Source of the DNA: Bacteroidales bacterium UBA4179
GTDB lineage: Bacteria; Bacteroidota; Bacteroidia; Bacteroidales; Dysgonomonadaceae
Direction: 5' to 3'
Assembly: GCA_002381125.1 (NCBI GenBank)
Contig: DFUT01000015.1
Span: 753 to 64,752, forward strand
Length of the DNA: 64,000 bases
Numbering within the stretch: the first letter of the stretch is position 1; every line of letters begins with the position of its first letter. The position numbers were made by a program, and so were the translations under genes. The notes under the pieces were generated by a model. The model saw only the letters and a list, made by a program, of their open reading frames with translations. It was not told the DNA's origin and ran no database searches. Shown here in pieces: positions 1-7,834 of this stretch.

Positions 1-2
1 GA

Positions 3-206
3 GAGATACTGTTGGATATTATTGATGAGAGGCATAATCAGGCATCAACTATATTATCCTCACAGATACCGGTATCAGCCTGGTATGATCTGATTGGAGA
101 ACAAACAATAGCAGATGCAGTTTTAGACAGGATAGTAAACTCATCACACAGAATAATACTTAAAGGTGAGTCACTTAGAAAAGGAAAAATAAGTACAACT
201 AAATAA
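3..206 (+). CDS. istB: IstB-like ATPase of an IS21-family element, C-terminal end only
   Basis: This is the C-terminal part of the IS21 helper ATPase. The frame is open to the left window edge, so the true start lies outside. The visible 67 or so residues contain 'DIIDERHNQASTILSSQIPV' followed by 'WYDLIGE' and 'ADAVLDRIV', then 'IILKGESLRK', which is the usual C-terminal pattern of IstB proteins (sensor-1 region, then the A-D-A-hhhDRhhh and LKGESLR blocks). In the family, IstB works with the IstA transposase to select target DNA using its AAA+ ATPase. The Walker motifs and istA would lie upstream. The gene is followed at once by the terminal repeats of the element, which fits the istA-istB-end order of IS21 elements. 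Confidence in the family is high; whether the element is intact cannot be judged here. Confidence 0.88.
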   Translation, partial: EILLDIIDERHNQASTILSSQIPVSAWYDLIGEQTIADAVLDRIVNSSHRIILKGESLRKGKISTTK

Positions 207-259
207 AATTATTAACTTTGCCAATGATCTTTCAAAAAGGTAGAAAAGCTATGAATTAT

Positions 260-309
260 AGTGGCACGGTTTGACCGAAAAGAGTGGCACTATCAGACCG
301 AAATACACA
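260..309. mobile_element. Right end of the IS21-family element with two direct terminal repeats
   Basis: Two copies of a 21-bp motif lie at 260-280 and 283-303. Both begin AGTGGCAC and end GACCGAAA, and they differ only in the middle 3-5 bases. Multiple terminal repeats of this kind just after istB are typical transposase-binding sites of IS21 elements. The exact end is probably near 305-309 (ACACA), but no target duplication can be checked because the left end is outside the window. Confidence 0.7.
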
Positions 310-319
310 AATATTACCT

Positions 320-415
320 CAAAGTGAGAGTGGGCTAAGGAACCGCTGTATACGGAACCGTACATACGGTGGTGTGAGGGGACAGAGAGGGATTATTTCC
401 CTATATCCCTCTTTT
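320..415 (+). ncRNA. 3' end of a group II intron (domains V and VI), remnant
   Basis: Positions 341-374 fold into a 34-nt hairpin with the features of group II intron domain V. There is a 10-bp lower stem (ACCGCTGTAT pairs with ATACGGTGGT, including wobble pairs and a CGC triad near the base), a two-base AC bulge on the 3' side, and a short upper stem capped by a GAAC loop. The next bases, GTGTGAGGGG, are the usual domain V/VI linker. Domain VI would be the hairpin AGAGGGAT (386-393) with ATCCCTCT (405-412), ending in a T run. The reverse transcriptase and domains I-IV are missing because the IS21 element ends only about 30 bp upstream, so this looks like an intron broken by IS insertion. The last hairpin plus T run could also act as a + strand terminator. 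The family call rests on structure read by eye. Confidence 0.65.
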
Positions 416-416
416 T

Positions 417-1202
417 TTATTTTTCTTGTTGTTTGGCTTCTTGCCAAATTGCTTCCATCTCTTCGAGTGTCATGTTTTTCAATGTTTTTCCCTGCTCTTT
501 TGCTTTCTGTTCCATGTAGTTGAAACGATGGATGAATTTTTGGTTGGTGCGTTCCAGCGCATTGTCGGGATTTACCTTGTATAATCGGGCGGCGTTGATG
601 ATGCTGAAGAGCAGATCGCCAAACTCTCCTTCCATTTTGTCGGGATCCGATTGTGCGATTTCCGTTTTCAATTCGTCCCATTCCTCTTTCACTTTTTCCC
701 ATACATCCCGGCGCTTGTTCCAATCGAATCCCGCATTGCGGGCTTTGTCCTGTATTCGATAGGCTTTTACCATCGACGGCAGCGAATTGGGAACGCCTCC
801 CAAGATGGTTGAGTTGCCTCCTTTCTCTTTGAGTTTGATTTGTTCCCACGATTTTTCCACTTTGCGTGCCGAATCGGCTTGTGTATCGCCAAAAACGTGT
901 GGGTGGCGGAATATCAATTTGTCGCAGAGGGCGTTGCAGACATCGGCAATATCGAAAGCTTCCTTTTCTTCACCAATTTTGGCATAAAATACAACATGGA
1001 GCAGCAAATCGCCCAGCTCTTTTTTTATGGCTTCGTCGTCGTTATCGATGATGGCTTCGGCCAATTCATACGTCTCTTCTATGGTATTCGCTCTGAGGCT
1101 CTCGTTGGTCTGTTCGCGATCCCAGGGGCATTTCTCCCTCAATTCGTCCATCACATCCAATAGTCTGCCAAAAGCTTCCAGTTTTTGTTCACGCGTATTC
1201 AT
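417..1202 (-). CDS. mazG: Nucleoside triphosphate pyrophosphohydrolase MazG
   Basis: MazG hydrolyses (d)NTPs to the monophosphate and pyrophosphate, cleaning the nucleotide pool and, in some bacteria, lowering ppGpp. The 261-residue protein has two MazG repeats. The first holds 'EETYELAEAI' and 'ELGDLLLHVV', the second 'EFGDLLFSIINAARL'; these supply the EExxE/ExxD metal ligands of the all-alpha NTPase fold. The length matches full-length double-domain MazG. I chose the ATG that begins MNTREQK because homologues start near this point and a purine-rich AAAGG lies upstream. An in-frame ATG nine codons earlier, at 1229, is possible. The gene lies downstream of dsbD on the same strand, 130 bp away. 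Its stop codon touches the group II intron remnant. Confidence 0.93.
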   Translation of the reverse strand: MNTREQKLEAFGRLLDVMDELREKCPWDREQTNESLRANTIEETYELAEAIIDNDDEAIKKELGDLLLHVVFYAKIGEEKEAFDIADVCNALCDKLIFRHPHVFGDTQADSARKVEKSWEQIKLKEKGGNSTILGGVPNSLPSMVKAYRIQDKARNAGFDWNKRRDVWEKVKEEWDELKTEIAQSDPDKMEGEFGDLLFSIINAARLYKVNPDNALERTNQKFIHRFNYMEQKAKEQGKTLKNMTLEEMEAIWQEAKQQEK

Positions 1203-1331
1203 TTCTTTGTTTTTTTCCTTTCTTCGCAAAAAATTTGATTGTTTGTTGTTCCTTATTTTGTTGTTTCTTATATCGATTCGATTGTTATGCCGGCTCGATG
1301 ATTGTTTTCGATGGGTATATTTGTTTGATCG

Positions 1332-3386
1332 TTAAGCCGGTTCGATTGTTTTTTTATAGTTTTTTAATCCTGTCTGCAGAAATTCGATATATTTTTCCAC
1401 ATTTTCGTCGTAGGCATACGACGGTCCCACGGGTTTCCCTTCGTTGTCCAACGCTATGTAATACGGCTGCGCATTGGCTCCGAATTTATGGCGTTGCAGG
1501 TAGCTCCATTTGTCGCCAACGGTCTTTAGCCGGGTGATTCTCCCGTTTTCCTCCACTTCGATTACTTCAGGCAGTCGTGTTTTGTCGTCAACTACCAAAG
1601 TGATTAAAACGTATTCGTTGTCGATAATGTTTTTTACGCGGGGGTCGGTCCATACCGATGCTTCCATTTTGCGGCAATTCACGCATCCGTATCCCGAGAA
1701 ATCGAGCAGTGCCGGCTTCCCTACTTGTTTTGCGTAGGCCATACCGCTTTCGTAATCGGTATATTTGGGGCGCACTTCGCCGTCGTATAAACTGAAATCC
1801 TGCGTATACATCGGCGGTGAGAAAGCGCTGATTGCTTTGAGCGGTGCACCCCACAGTCCGGGCACCAGATAGATGGCAAAGGCAAACGAAAAAATGGCCA
1901 AAAACAAGCGGGGGATCGAAACGTGTTCTACCTCGCTGTCGTGGGGAAATTTGAGTTTACCGAGTAGGTACATGCCAAGCAGTGCAAAGATTACGATCCA
2001 GAGCACAAGGAATACTTCCCTGTCGAGAATGCCCCATCCGTAGGCCAGATCGGCAACCGATAAAAACTTCAACGCAAAAGCCAGTTCCAAGAAACCGAGG
2101 ACTATTTTTACGGCGTTCAGCCAGCCTCCCGATTTCGGCATGGTTTGCAGCCACGAGGGGAAAATGGCAAACAGAGCGAAGGGAATGGCCAGTGCAAGTG
2201 CAAAGCCGAACATGCCGATGGTGGGCGAGAGGATGTTTCCCCATGTGGCAGCCTCTACCAACAGTGTCCCGATGATGGGCCCGGTGCACGAAAACGATAC
2301 CAGCACCAGCGTAAATGCCATGAAAAAGATGCTGAGTGTTCCTGAAGCCGATTCGGCTTTCGAATCCATTTTGTTGGTCCACGAAGCGGGCAGCACCAGG
2401 TCGAAGCCGCCAAAAAACGAAATGGCAAATAGTACCAGCAAGGCAAAAAAGATGAGATTGAAAACCGCACTCGTTGCCAAATTGTTCAACGCACTTGCGC
2501 CAAAAATGGCAGTGATCAGCAATCCCAAGGCCAGATAAATCGCAATGATGGCCACACCATAAACAATGGCCTGTGAGACGGCTTTCTTCCGGCTTGCCGC
2601 ATTTCTTTTCAGGAAGAAGCTGACCGTCATCGGGATCATTGGCCAAACGCAGGGCGTAAGCAGCGCGATAATTCCACCGATGAATCCCGAAATAAAAATC
2701 CACCATAGCGACATTTCCGAAACATTTCCTTCCATCCCATAAGCTTTCAGCTCCTCGATTACCGGTGTCCAGAGCGGATTTTTGTCGATCTCGGCATGCC
2801 CTGTCGTTATAGGGGCAACGAGGGTGGCAACTCCGGCGGAATCCGTTGCCGGCATGGTATCTTCCGTGAGAGGGGGTTGAGGTATGGCGACCGGGGTTTT
2901 GTTGTCTGCCGACGATGCAACGGTTTCGGGGAGGTCGCCGGACGTAAAAGCAAAATCGACGGGCAAAGGCGGCGTACAGGTTTGTTCATTGCAAGCTTGT
3001 GCGCGCACGTCGCCTTCAAGCACAAATTCGGCTCTGTCGGTAATCTTGAAACGTTGCACAAATCGGACTGACCCGTCAAACGTGCCAATCTGCATTCCAA
3101 AGACGGGATCGAAAGCCACATGAGGCTTCGTGCCTTCGGCATGAAATTTTCCAATCGGTTCGGCACCTTTCAGCTTATCGATGGTCAACGTTGTGGGTGT
3201 GGGGCCTCCTTCCGGAATTTCCGTGTCGTACAAGTGCCATCCCGGTTCTATGGTTGCTTTTGCTATCAGGCTGATTTCTCCGTTGCCGTTGTCTTCGAGA
3301 GAAAATGTCCACGATACGGGATTTTGTGCTGTCGCATACGAAAGAAAAATAAACAGAGAAACGAGGGCGGTTGCTATCCTTTTCAT
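1332..3386 (-). CDS. dsbD: Thiol:disulfide interchange protein DsbD
   Basis: DsbD carries electrons from cytoplasmic thioredoxin across the inner membrane to periplasmic thiol proteins. The 684-residue protein has an N-terminal signal peptide (about residues 1-20, ending ATAQ), then an N-terminal periplasmic domain (about 25-150) with the 'CNEQTCTPPLPVDF' motif seen in the Bacteroidetes DsbD alpha-domain. A hydrophobic CcdA-type region with about eight membrane segments follows (about 220-520), including 'GGIIALLTPCVWPMIPM' and 'VLVSFSCTGPIIGTLLVEA', whose cysteines form the redox pair in the membrane. The C-terminal thioredoxin-like domain (about 545-684) has CVNC at about 565-568. All three cysteine pairs are present, so it should be functional. 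A weak TATTTTCG -7-like element lies just upstream (3414-3421, - strand). mazG follows on the same strand. Confidence 0.93.
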   Translation of the reverse strand: MKRIATALVSLFIFLSYATAQNPVSWTFSLEDNGNGEISLIAKATIEPGWHLYDTEIPEGGPTPTTLTIDKLKGAEPIGKFHAEGTKPHVAFDPVFGMQIGTFDGSVRFVQRFKITDRAEFVLEGDVRAQACNEQTCTPPLPVDFAFTSGDLPETVASSADNKTPVAIPQPPLTEDTMPATDSAGVATLVAPITTGHAEIDKNPLWTPVIEELKAYGMEGNVSEMSLWWIFISGFIGGIIALLTPCVWPMIPMTVSFFLKRNAASRKKAVSQAIVYGVAIIAIYLALGLLITAIFGASALNNLATSAVFNLIFFALLVLFAISFFGGFDLVLPASWTNKMDSKAESASGTLSIFFMAFTLVLVSFSCTGPIIGTLLVEAATWGNILSPTIGMFGFALALAIPFALFAIFPSWLQTMPKSGGWLNAVKIVLGFLELAFALKFLSVADLAYGWGILDREVFLVLWIVIFALLGMYLLGKLKFPHDSEVEHVSIPRLFLAIFSFAFAIYLVPGLWGAPLKAISAFSPPMYTQDFSLYDGEVRPKYTDYESGMAYAKQVGKPALLDFSGYGCVNCRKMEASVWTDPRVKNIIDNEYVLITLVVDDKTRLPEVIEVEENGRITRLKTVGDKWSYLQRHKFGANAQPYYIALDNEGKPVGPSYAYDENVEKYIEFLQTGLKNYKKTIEPA

Positions 3387-3465
3387 TTTTGTGGTTTTAC
3401 CGGGTTTCGGTTGCGAAAATAGTAAAAGTTGCGCAAGTGTACGCAGTTTTTGTCTATTTTCTCAT

Positions 3466-3720
3466 GTTGTTTTCTGCTTGAGCGAAAATTCGCACTCCCT
3501 TTCCAAGGTTATTTTTCGTGTCGGAACATTTTTTCTTTTGCTTCCGATGTCAAATTTTGTGTTGCGCAATCTTGCGCTTCCCTTCCTAATATCGATTTTG
3601 GTGTGGAAACAATTTTTTCCTCCCTTCCCAACATCATTTTTTGTGCGGGAATATTTTTTCTCCCCTTTCCTGACTTTGATTTTTGTACGGGACCATCGTT
3701 TTGCCACGAAAAGTTGCGTT
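3466..3720. repeat. 42-bp degenerate tandem repeats, about six units
   Basis: The 455-bp gap between dsbD and the epimerase gene is largely a tandem array with an exact 42-bp period. The anchor TTTTTGTGCGGGAA or a variant recurs at about 3511, 3553, 3595, 3637 and 3679, with a weaker copy near 3469, and each unit also has a CTCCCTTCC-like block. Units differ at many positions, but the spacing is conserved. Because 42 is a multiple of three, the - strand stays open as a 14-residue repeat rich in Lys/Arg, which I regard as a side effect. A related array lies at 52249-52370. The epimerase gene's likely -7 element TATTTTTG (3812-3819) lies downstream of the array. No gene is supported in this gap. 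Confidence 0.75.
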
Positions 3721-3841
3721 TTGGATCTCATTAAAAGGAGATGGTGTTAGATCAACGCGTTGTTTTTCGTAAAAAGAAAAAATTCTTTCGGTAAAATCGA
3801 TAAGTTATCCTTATTTTTGCCCGCAGATTCCGATATGCAAC

Positions 3842-4855
3842 ATGGATAAAAAGAAAATACTGATTACCGGTGCCAGCGGATTTATTGGCAGTGCGGTCGT
3901 GGAAAAAGCCCTTGCATTGGGTTATGAAACATGGGCAGGCGTGCGTGCGAGCAGCAACAAAGACTATTTGCAAGACAAACGCATCCGCTTTATCGACTTG
4001 CCTTATTCCGACAAAGACAAGCTCATGGCGAAGTTGCAATCTTTTGCAGCCGAAAACGGACGATTCGATTACATTGTTCATACGGCCGGAATCACAAAAG
4101 CACTGCATAAATCCGATTTCGAACGCGTCAATTATGGGTATACGAAAAATTTTGTCGACGCACTGGTCGAAACCCAAAATGTACCCGAAAGCTTCGTCTT
4201 TATCAGCAGTTTAAGTGCGTATGGAGCCGGAGACGAAAAAGGATATACGCCTATTTCCGTACATCATACACCTTGTCCTAATACGGCATACGGACGGAGT
4301 AAATTGTTGGCGGAGAATCATATCAAAAGCATTCCCGATTTTCCTTATGTCATATTGCGTCCCACCGGTGTTTATGGTCCGCGCGACAAAGATTATCTCA
4401 TCCTGATGCGTTCTATTAAAAAAGGTATTGCCGTGGGAGCCGGATTTAAAAAGCAGTTGTTGACGTTTATCTTTGTCGAAGATTTGGTGAAGGTCATTTT
4501 CAACTGTATCGAAAAAGGGATTCGAAGAAAAGAATATATTGTTGCCGATGGCGACCGGTATACCGATGACGAATTCAACAAGCTGGTGCAGGAGGCGCTG
4601 AGTAAAAAGCATGTTTTGCGCATTAAAATTCCGCTTTGGATAGTGAAACCGGCGGCATACATAAATGAAAAAATCGCGGCATGGGTTGGAAAACCGACAA
4701 CGTTCAACACCGATAAGTATCCCATCATGAAACAGCGCAATTGGGTGTGCGACATCACTCCCCTGCAACATGATCTCGGATTTCGTCCGGACTACCGGTT
4801 GAAGGAAGGCATAGAAAAAACCGTTCGGTGGTACAAGGAAAACGGCTGGTTGTGA
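3842..4855 (+). CDS. NAD-dependent epimerase/dehydratase family protein (extended SDR)
   Basis: This 337-residue protein is an extended short-chain dehydrogenase/reductase. The Rossmann glycine motif 'TGASGFIGSAV' is at residues 9-19, 'VHTAGITKAL' follows around 80, the serine block 'FVFISSLSAYG' near 118-128, and the catalytic Tyr-Lys pair in 'TAYGRSKLLAENH' near 148-160. Length and motif order match nucleotide-sugar epimerases/dehydratases, but the C-terminal substrate region gives no clear substrate. In Bacteroidales, genes like this often lie alone near cell-envelope genes. A Bacteroidetes -7 element (TATTTTTG) lies about 20 bp upstream of the ATG. dapB follows 98 bp later in the same direction behind its own possible -7 element, so the two are probably separate units. 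Confidence 0.88.
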   Translation: MDKKKILITGASGFIGSAVVEKALALGYETWAGVRASSNKDYLQDKRIRFIDLPYSDKDKLMAKLQSFAAENGRFDYIVHTAGITKALHKSDFERVNYGYTKNFVDALVETQNVPESFVFISSLSAYGAGDEKGYTPISVHHTPCPNTAYGRSKLLAENHIKSIPDFPYVILRPTGVYGPRDKDYLILMRSIKKGIAVGAGFKKQLLTFIFVEDLVKVIFNCIEKGIRRKEYIVADGDRYTDDEFNKLVQEALSKKHVLRIKIPLWIVKPAAYINEKIAAWVGKPTTFNTDKYPIMKQRNWVCDITPLQHDLGFRPDYRLKEGIEKTVRWYKENGWL

Positions 4856-4953
4856 GTTGCCGGCATAAAAACGTAAAATTAAGAACAAATAACGCTCAGG
4901 CAAAAAGAACTACGGCATAATTTGCTATTTTTGCCTTTAATAAAAAGTATGGA

Positions 4954-5670
4954 ATGAAAATTGCATTGATCGGCTACGGCAAAATGGGGCACGAAATAGA
5001 GAAAGTTGCCCGCGAAAGAGGTCATGAAATTGTTTGCATAATCGAGATAAACGAGGATGAGAAGTTCGATTCGCCTGAATTCAAAAGTGCCGATGTGGCC
5101 ATTGAGTTCACCTCTCCTCACAGTGCGCTTCACAATTATCGGAAAGCTTTTGCTGCCGGCATTCCCGTGGTATCGGGAACAACCGGATGGCTGCAGCAGT
5201 TGGATGAGGTGAAACAGCTTTGCGAGAAAGAAGGACAAACGTTTTTCTATGCCTCGAATTTCAGCCTTGGCGTGAATATTTTCTTCGCCGTGAATCGCTA
5301 CCTGGCAACCATCATGAACCGGTTTCCCGATTACGATGTGAGGATGGAGGAAACACACCACATTCACAAGTTGGATGCCCCAAGCGGCACGGCTATTTCG
5401 CTGGCAGAAGATATTTTTGCCCGTATCGACCGAAAAGACAGCTGGGCGCTCAATGAAGCGCATTTGCCCAATGAATTGGAAATAAAAGCATTTCGCGAAG
5501 ACGAGGTGCCCGGCATCCATACCGTCATTTACGAGTCGGAAGCCGATATGATCCGCATCACGCACGATGCCAAAAGTCGCAAAGGTTTTGCGCTGGGCGC
5601 TGTGCTGGCGGCTGAGTTCACACAAGGAAAAAAAGGTTTTCTGACGATGGATGACCTCTTGAAGTTTTAA
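4954..5670 (+). CDS. dapB: 4-hydroxy-tetrahydrodipicolinate reductase DapB
   Basis: DapB reduces 4-hydroxy-tetrahydrodipicolinate to tetrahydrodipicolinate in the lysine/meso-diaminopimelate pathway, using NAD(P)H in the cytoplasm. The N-terminal dinucleotide-binding motif is 'IGYGKMG' (residues 6-12). The signature 'HHIHKLDAPSGTA' (135-147) carries the catalytic His135 and Lys139 and the substrate-binding DAPSGTA loop. At 238 residues it is at the short end of the family, as is usual for the Bacteroidetes form, where the region after the Rossmann core is compact. A -7-like TATTTTTG lies at 4926-4933, only 20 bp upstream, suggesting a short leader. lepB follows 31 bp later and wbqC overlaps lepB, so dapB-lepB-wbqC is probably one operon. 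Confidence 0.95.
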   Translation: MKIALIGYGKMGHEIEKVARERGHEIVCIIEINEDEKFDSPEFKSADVAIEFTSPHSALHNYRKAFAAGIPVVSGTTGWLQQLDEVKQLCEKEGQTFFYASNFSLGVNIFFAVNRYLATIMNRFPDYDVRMEETHHIHKLDAPSGTAISLAEDIFARIDRKDSWALNEAHLPNELEIKAFREDEVPGIHTVIYESEADMIRITHDAKSRKGFALGAVLAAEFTQGKKGFLTMDDLLKF

Positions 5671-5701
5671 ATAAAAAGAGTTTTTACACCTACAAATAAT
5701 T

Positions 5702-7165
5702 ATGACACTGAAAGAACGAATTTCCAAGGCTACTCGCGGACAATGGATAGGGTTTGCCGTTTTATCTGTTCTTTGGATACTTTTTTCGATATGGTACGGT
5801 AGCGCTTGGCTGTTGCTCGTGCTTCTTCTTTTTTTCGATATTTACATCACCAAGTTCGTCCCGTGGACATTTTGGAAAAAATCGAAGAATGCCACTTTCC
5901 GCAAAGTGATGGAGTGGGTCGATGCCATTATTTTCGCCCTCATTGCCGTATATTTTATCAACACGTTTTTCTTCCAGAATTATCAAATCCCTTCTTCTTC
6001 GCTCGAAAAAACACTGCTGGTAGGCGATTTTCTTGCCGTCAGCAAAGTCAGTTACGGTCCGCGTGCGCCCATGACGCCCTTGTCGTTTCCTTTGGCGCAA
6101 CACACCATGCCTGTGGTAGGCGGGAAGTCGTATATCGAAAAACCGCAATGGAAATACCGGCGGTTGAAAGGTTTGCGACAGGTACGGCGGGACGATATCG
6201 TGGTTTTCAATTTTCCTGCCGGCGATACGGTAGCACTAAATATGCAGGGGGTCGATTTTTATACCCTTGCCAAATACAATCCCAACGGAAGTGCCGGCAT
6301 CAGGGCAGATAAACGAACGTATGGCGAAGTAATTTGGCGGCCGGTAGACCGTCGTGAAAATTATGTGAAGCGGTGTATCGGGTTGCCGGGGGAGACCATC
6401 CGGATGAAAGACGACACGGTATATATCGACGGGAAAATCGTTCCCCATGCCAAAACGGCTCAACACAATTATTATATTCAGACAGACGGCACCGTTATTG
6501 CTTCTTCCGTGTTCGATGAATTGGGTGTCAGTAAAAGCGATTACATGGGTGTGGACAATTATGGACAGCCTATCCCGATATATCAGGATCTGACGAATGT
6601 CGACAGCTTGAGTGCCGTTCAGTTGGGATTGAAGCAGCACAACGGCTCTTTCGGCAAATTATATGGTCCGCTGCCGATGACCGACGAGATGGTCGAGAAA
6701 ATGAAAGCGAAACCCTTCGTATTGACAATAATAAAAGAAAAGGAACAACCCGGAGCGGGTTACTATTATCCGTTGGATTATGAAACCGGCTGGACGCGCG
6801 ATACGTATGGCCCGCTTTGGATACCGAAAAAAGGCGCAACAATTACTTTTGACGACGATGTCGATTTCAAGGTAGCTGCTTATGAACGTTGCATAAAAAA
6901 TTATGAGGGCAACGACTTCGCATACCGCAACGGGAAAGTGTATATCAACGGGCAACAAGCCGATTCGTACACTTTTGCAATGGATTATTATTTCATGATG
7001 GGCGACAACCGTCACAATTCGGCCGATTCGCGCGTGTGGGGTTTCGTGCCTGAGGATCATATCGTTGGTCAACCGATTTTGATTTGGCTTTCGCTCGACA
7101 AGGATAAAGCATGGTTTCACGGCAAAATCCGCTGGAAACGGTTGTTTAGGAGTGCAAAGAGGTAA
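5702..7165 (+). CDS. lepB: Signal peptidase I (Bacteroidetes long form)
   Basis: LepB cleaves signal peptides from exported proteins at the periplasmic face of the inner membrane. Two N-terminal membrane segments (about 15-50 and 70-90) precede box B, 'QIPSSSLEKTLLVGD', whose Ser100 aligns with the catalytic serine. The general-base lysine is Lys223 in 'ENYVKRCIGLPGE'. The C-terminal box E reads 'MMGDNRHNSADSRVWG'. At 487 residues it is longer than the enterobacterial enzyme (about 324), because of an insert between the Lys box and box E; this is normal for Bacteroidales. The gene sits between dapB and wbqC. The lepB stop codon overlaps the wbqC start by one base (TAATG), which implies translational coupling. 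Confidence 0.95.
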   Translation: MTLKERISKATRGQWIGFAVLSVLWILFSIWYGSAWLLLVLLLFFDIYITKFVPWTFWKKSKNATFRKVMEWVDAIIFALIAVYFINTFFFQNYQIPSSSLEKTLLVGDFLAVSKVSYGPRAPMTPLSFPLAQHTMPVVGGKSYIEKPQWKYRRLKGLRQVRRDDIVVFNFPAGDTVALNMQGVDFYTLAKYNPNGSAGIRADKRTYGEVIWRPVDRRENYVKRCIGLPGETIRMKDDTVYIDGKIVPHAKTAQHNYYIQTDGTVIASSVFDELGVSKSDYMGVDNYGQPIPIYQDLTNVDSLSAVQLGLKQHNGSFGKLYGPLPMTDEMVEKMKAKPFVLTIIKEKEQPGAGYYYPLDYETGWTRDTYGPLWIPKKGATITFDDDVDFKVAAYERCIKNYEGNDFAYRNGKVYINGQQADSYTFAMDYYFMMGDNRHNSADSRVWGFVPEDHIVGQPILIWLSLDKDKAWFHGKIRWKRLFRSAKR

Positions 7166-7785
7166 TGGCTTCCGTTCTTTTATCGTCGTTTTATTTGGCT
7201 CCCATTCAATATTACAGCAAGCTGTTTCGTTCCGAAAGAGCGTATATCGAAATTCACGATACCTATCAGAAACAATCGTATCGCAATCGGTGTCTTATTG
7301 CAGGAGCCAACGGTATTCTTCCATTGAGTATTCCTGTCGAAAAACCGGAAGCCGGGAAGGATAAAATGAAAGATGTCCGCATTTCCGATCATGGAAATTG
7401 GAGACATTTGCATTGGAATGCGCTGGTTTCGGCATACAATTCTTCTCCCTTTTTCGAATATTACGGCGATGATTTCCGCCGGTTTTACGAGAAAAAATAT
7501 GCCTTTTTGCTTGATTTCAACGAAGAACTTCGGGTGTTGATTTGTCGGTTGCTCGATATACGGCCTCGCGTCGGTTATACCGATCGTTTTATCGAAACGC
7601 TTCCCAACGGAATGATGGATTTCAGAGAATCCATCCATCCCAAACCGAGCCGACAGAAACCCGATCCCGACTTCGAAGCACTTCCTTATTATCAGGTATT
7701 TGCTGAAAAACTCGGGTTTCTGGAGAACTTGAGCATCGTAGACCTTTTGTTTAACATGGGAAACGAATCGCGTTTGTATTTATAA
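7165..7785 (+). CDS. WbqC-like family protein
   Basis: The 206-residue protein belongs to the WbqC-like family, whose members occur in O-antigen or envelope gene clusters; the biochemical activity is not established as far as I know. Typical family features are 'SSFYLAPIQYYSKL' at the N terminus, 'YRNRCLIAGANGILPLSIPV' (about 37-56), the 'ISDHGNWRHLHWNALVSAY' block (about 72-90), and 'PFFEYYGDDFRRFYE' after it. It starts inside the lepB stop codon, so it is the last gene of dapB-lepB-wbqC. The same order occurs in other Bacteroidales, which supports a link to cell-surface assembly, but a specific role would be a guess. About 50 bp separate it from gltX. Confidence 0.85.
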   Translation: MASVLLSSFYLAPIQYYSKLFRSERAYIEIHDTYQKQSYRNRCLIAGANGILPLSIPVEKPEAGKDKMKDVRISDHGNWRHLHWNALVSAYNSSPFFEYYGDDFRRFYEKKYAFLLDFNEELRVLICRLLDIRPRVGYTDRFIETLPNGMMDFRESIHPKPSRQKPDPDFEALPYYQVFAEKLGFLENLSIVDLLFNMGNESRLYL

Positions 7786-7834
7786 GTACTTTTTAACCAA
7801 AAATCCCTATCTTTGCATCTTATAAAAAAGAATT

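Noticed and set aside
319..849. Open frame on the - strand overlapping mazG and the intron remnant
   Set aside because: Shadow of mazG in another frame; the mazG frame carries both MazG signatures.
3462..3731. 89-residue - strand frame with a 14-residue Lys/Arg-rich repeat
   Set aside because: Explained by the 42-bp repeat period being a multiple of three; no ribosome site, no homologue recognised, and conservation is in spacing more than in codons.
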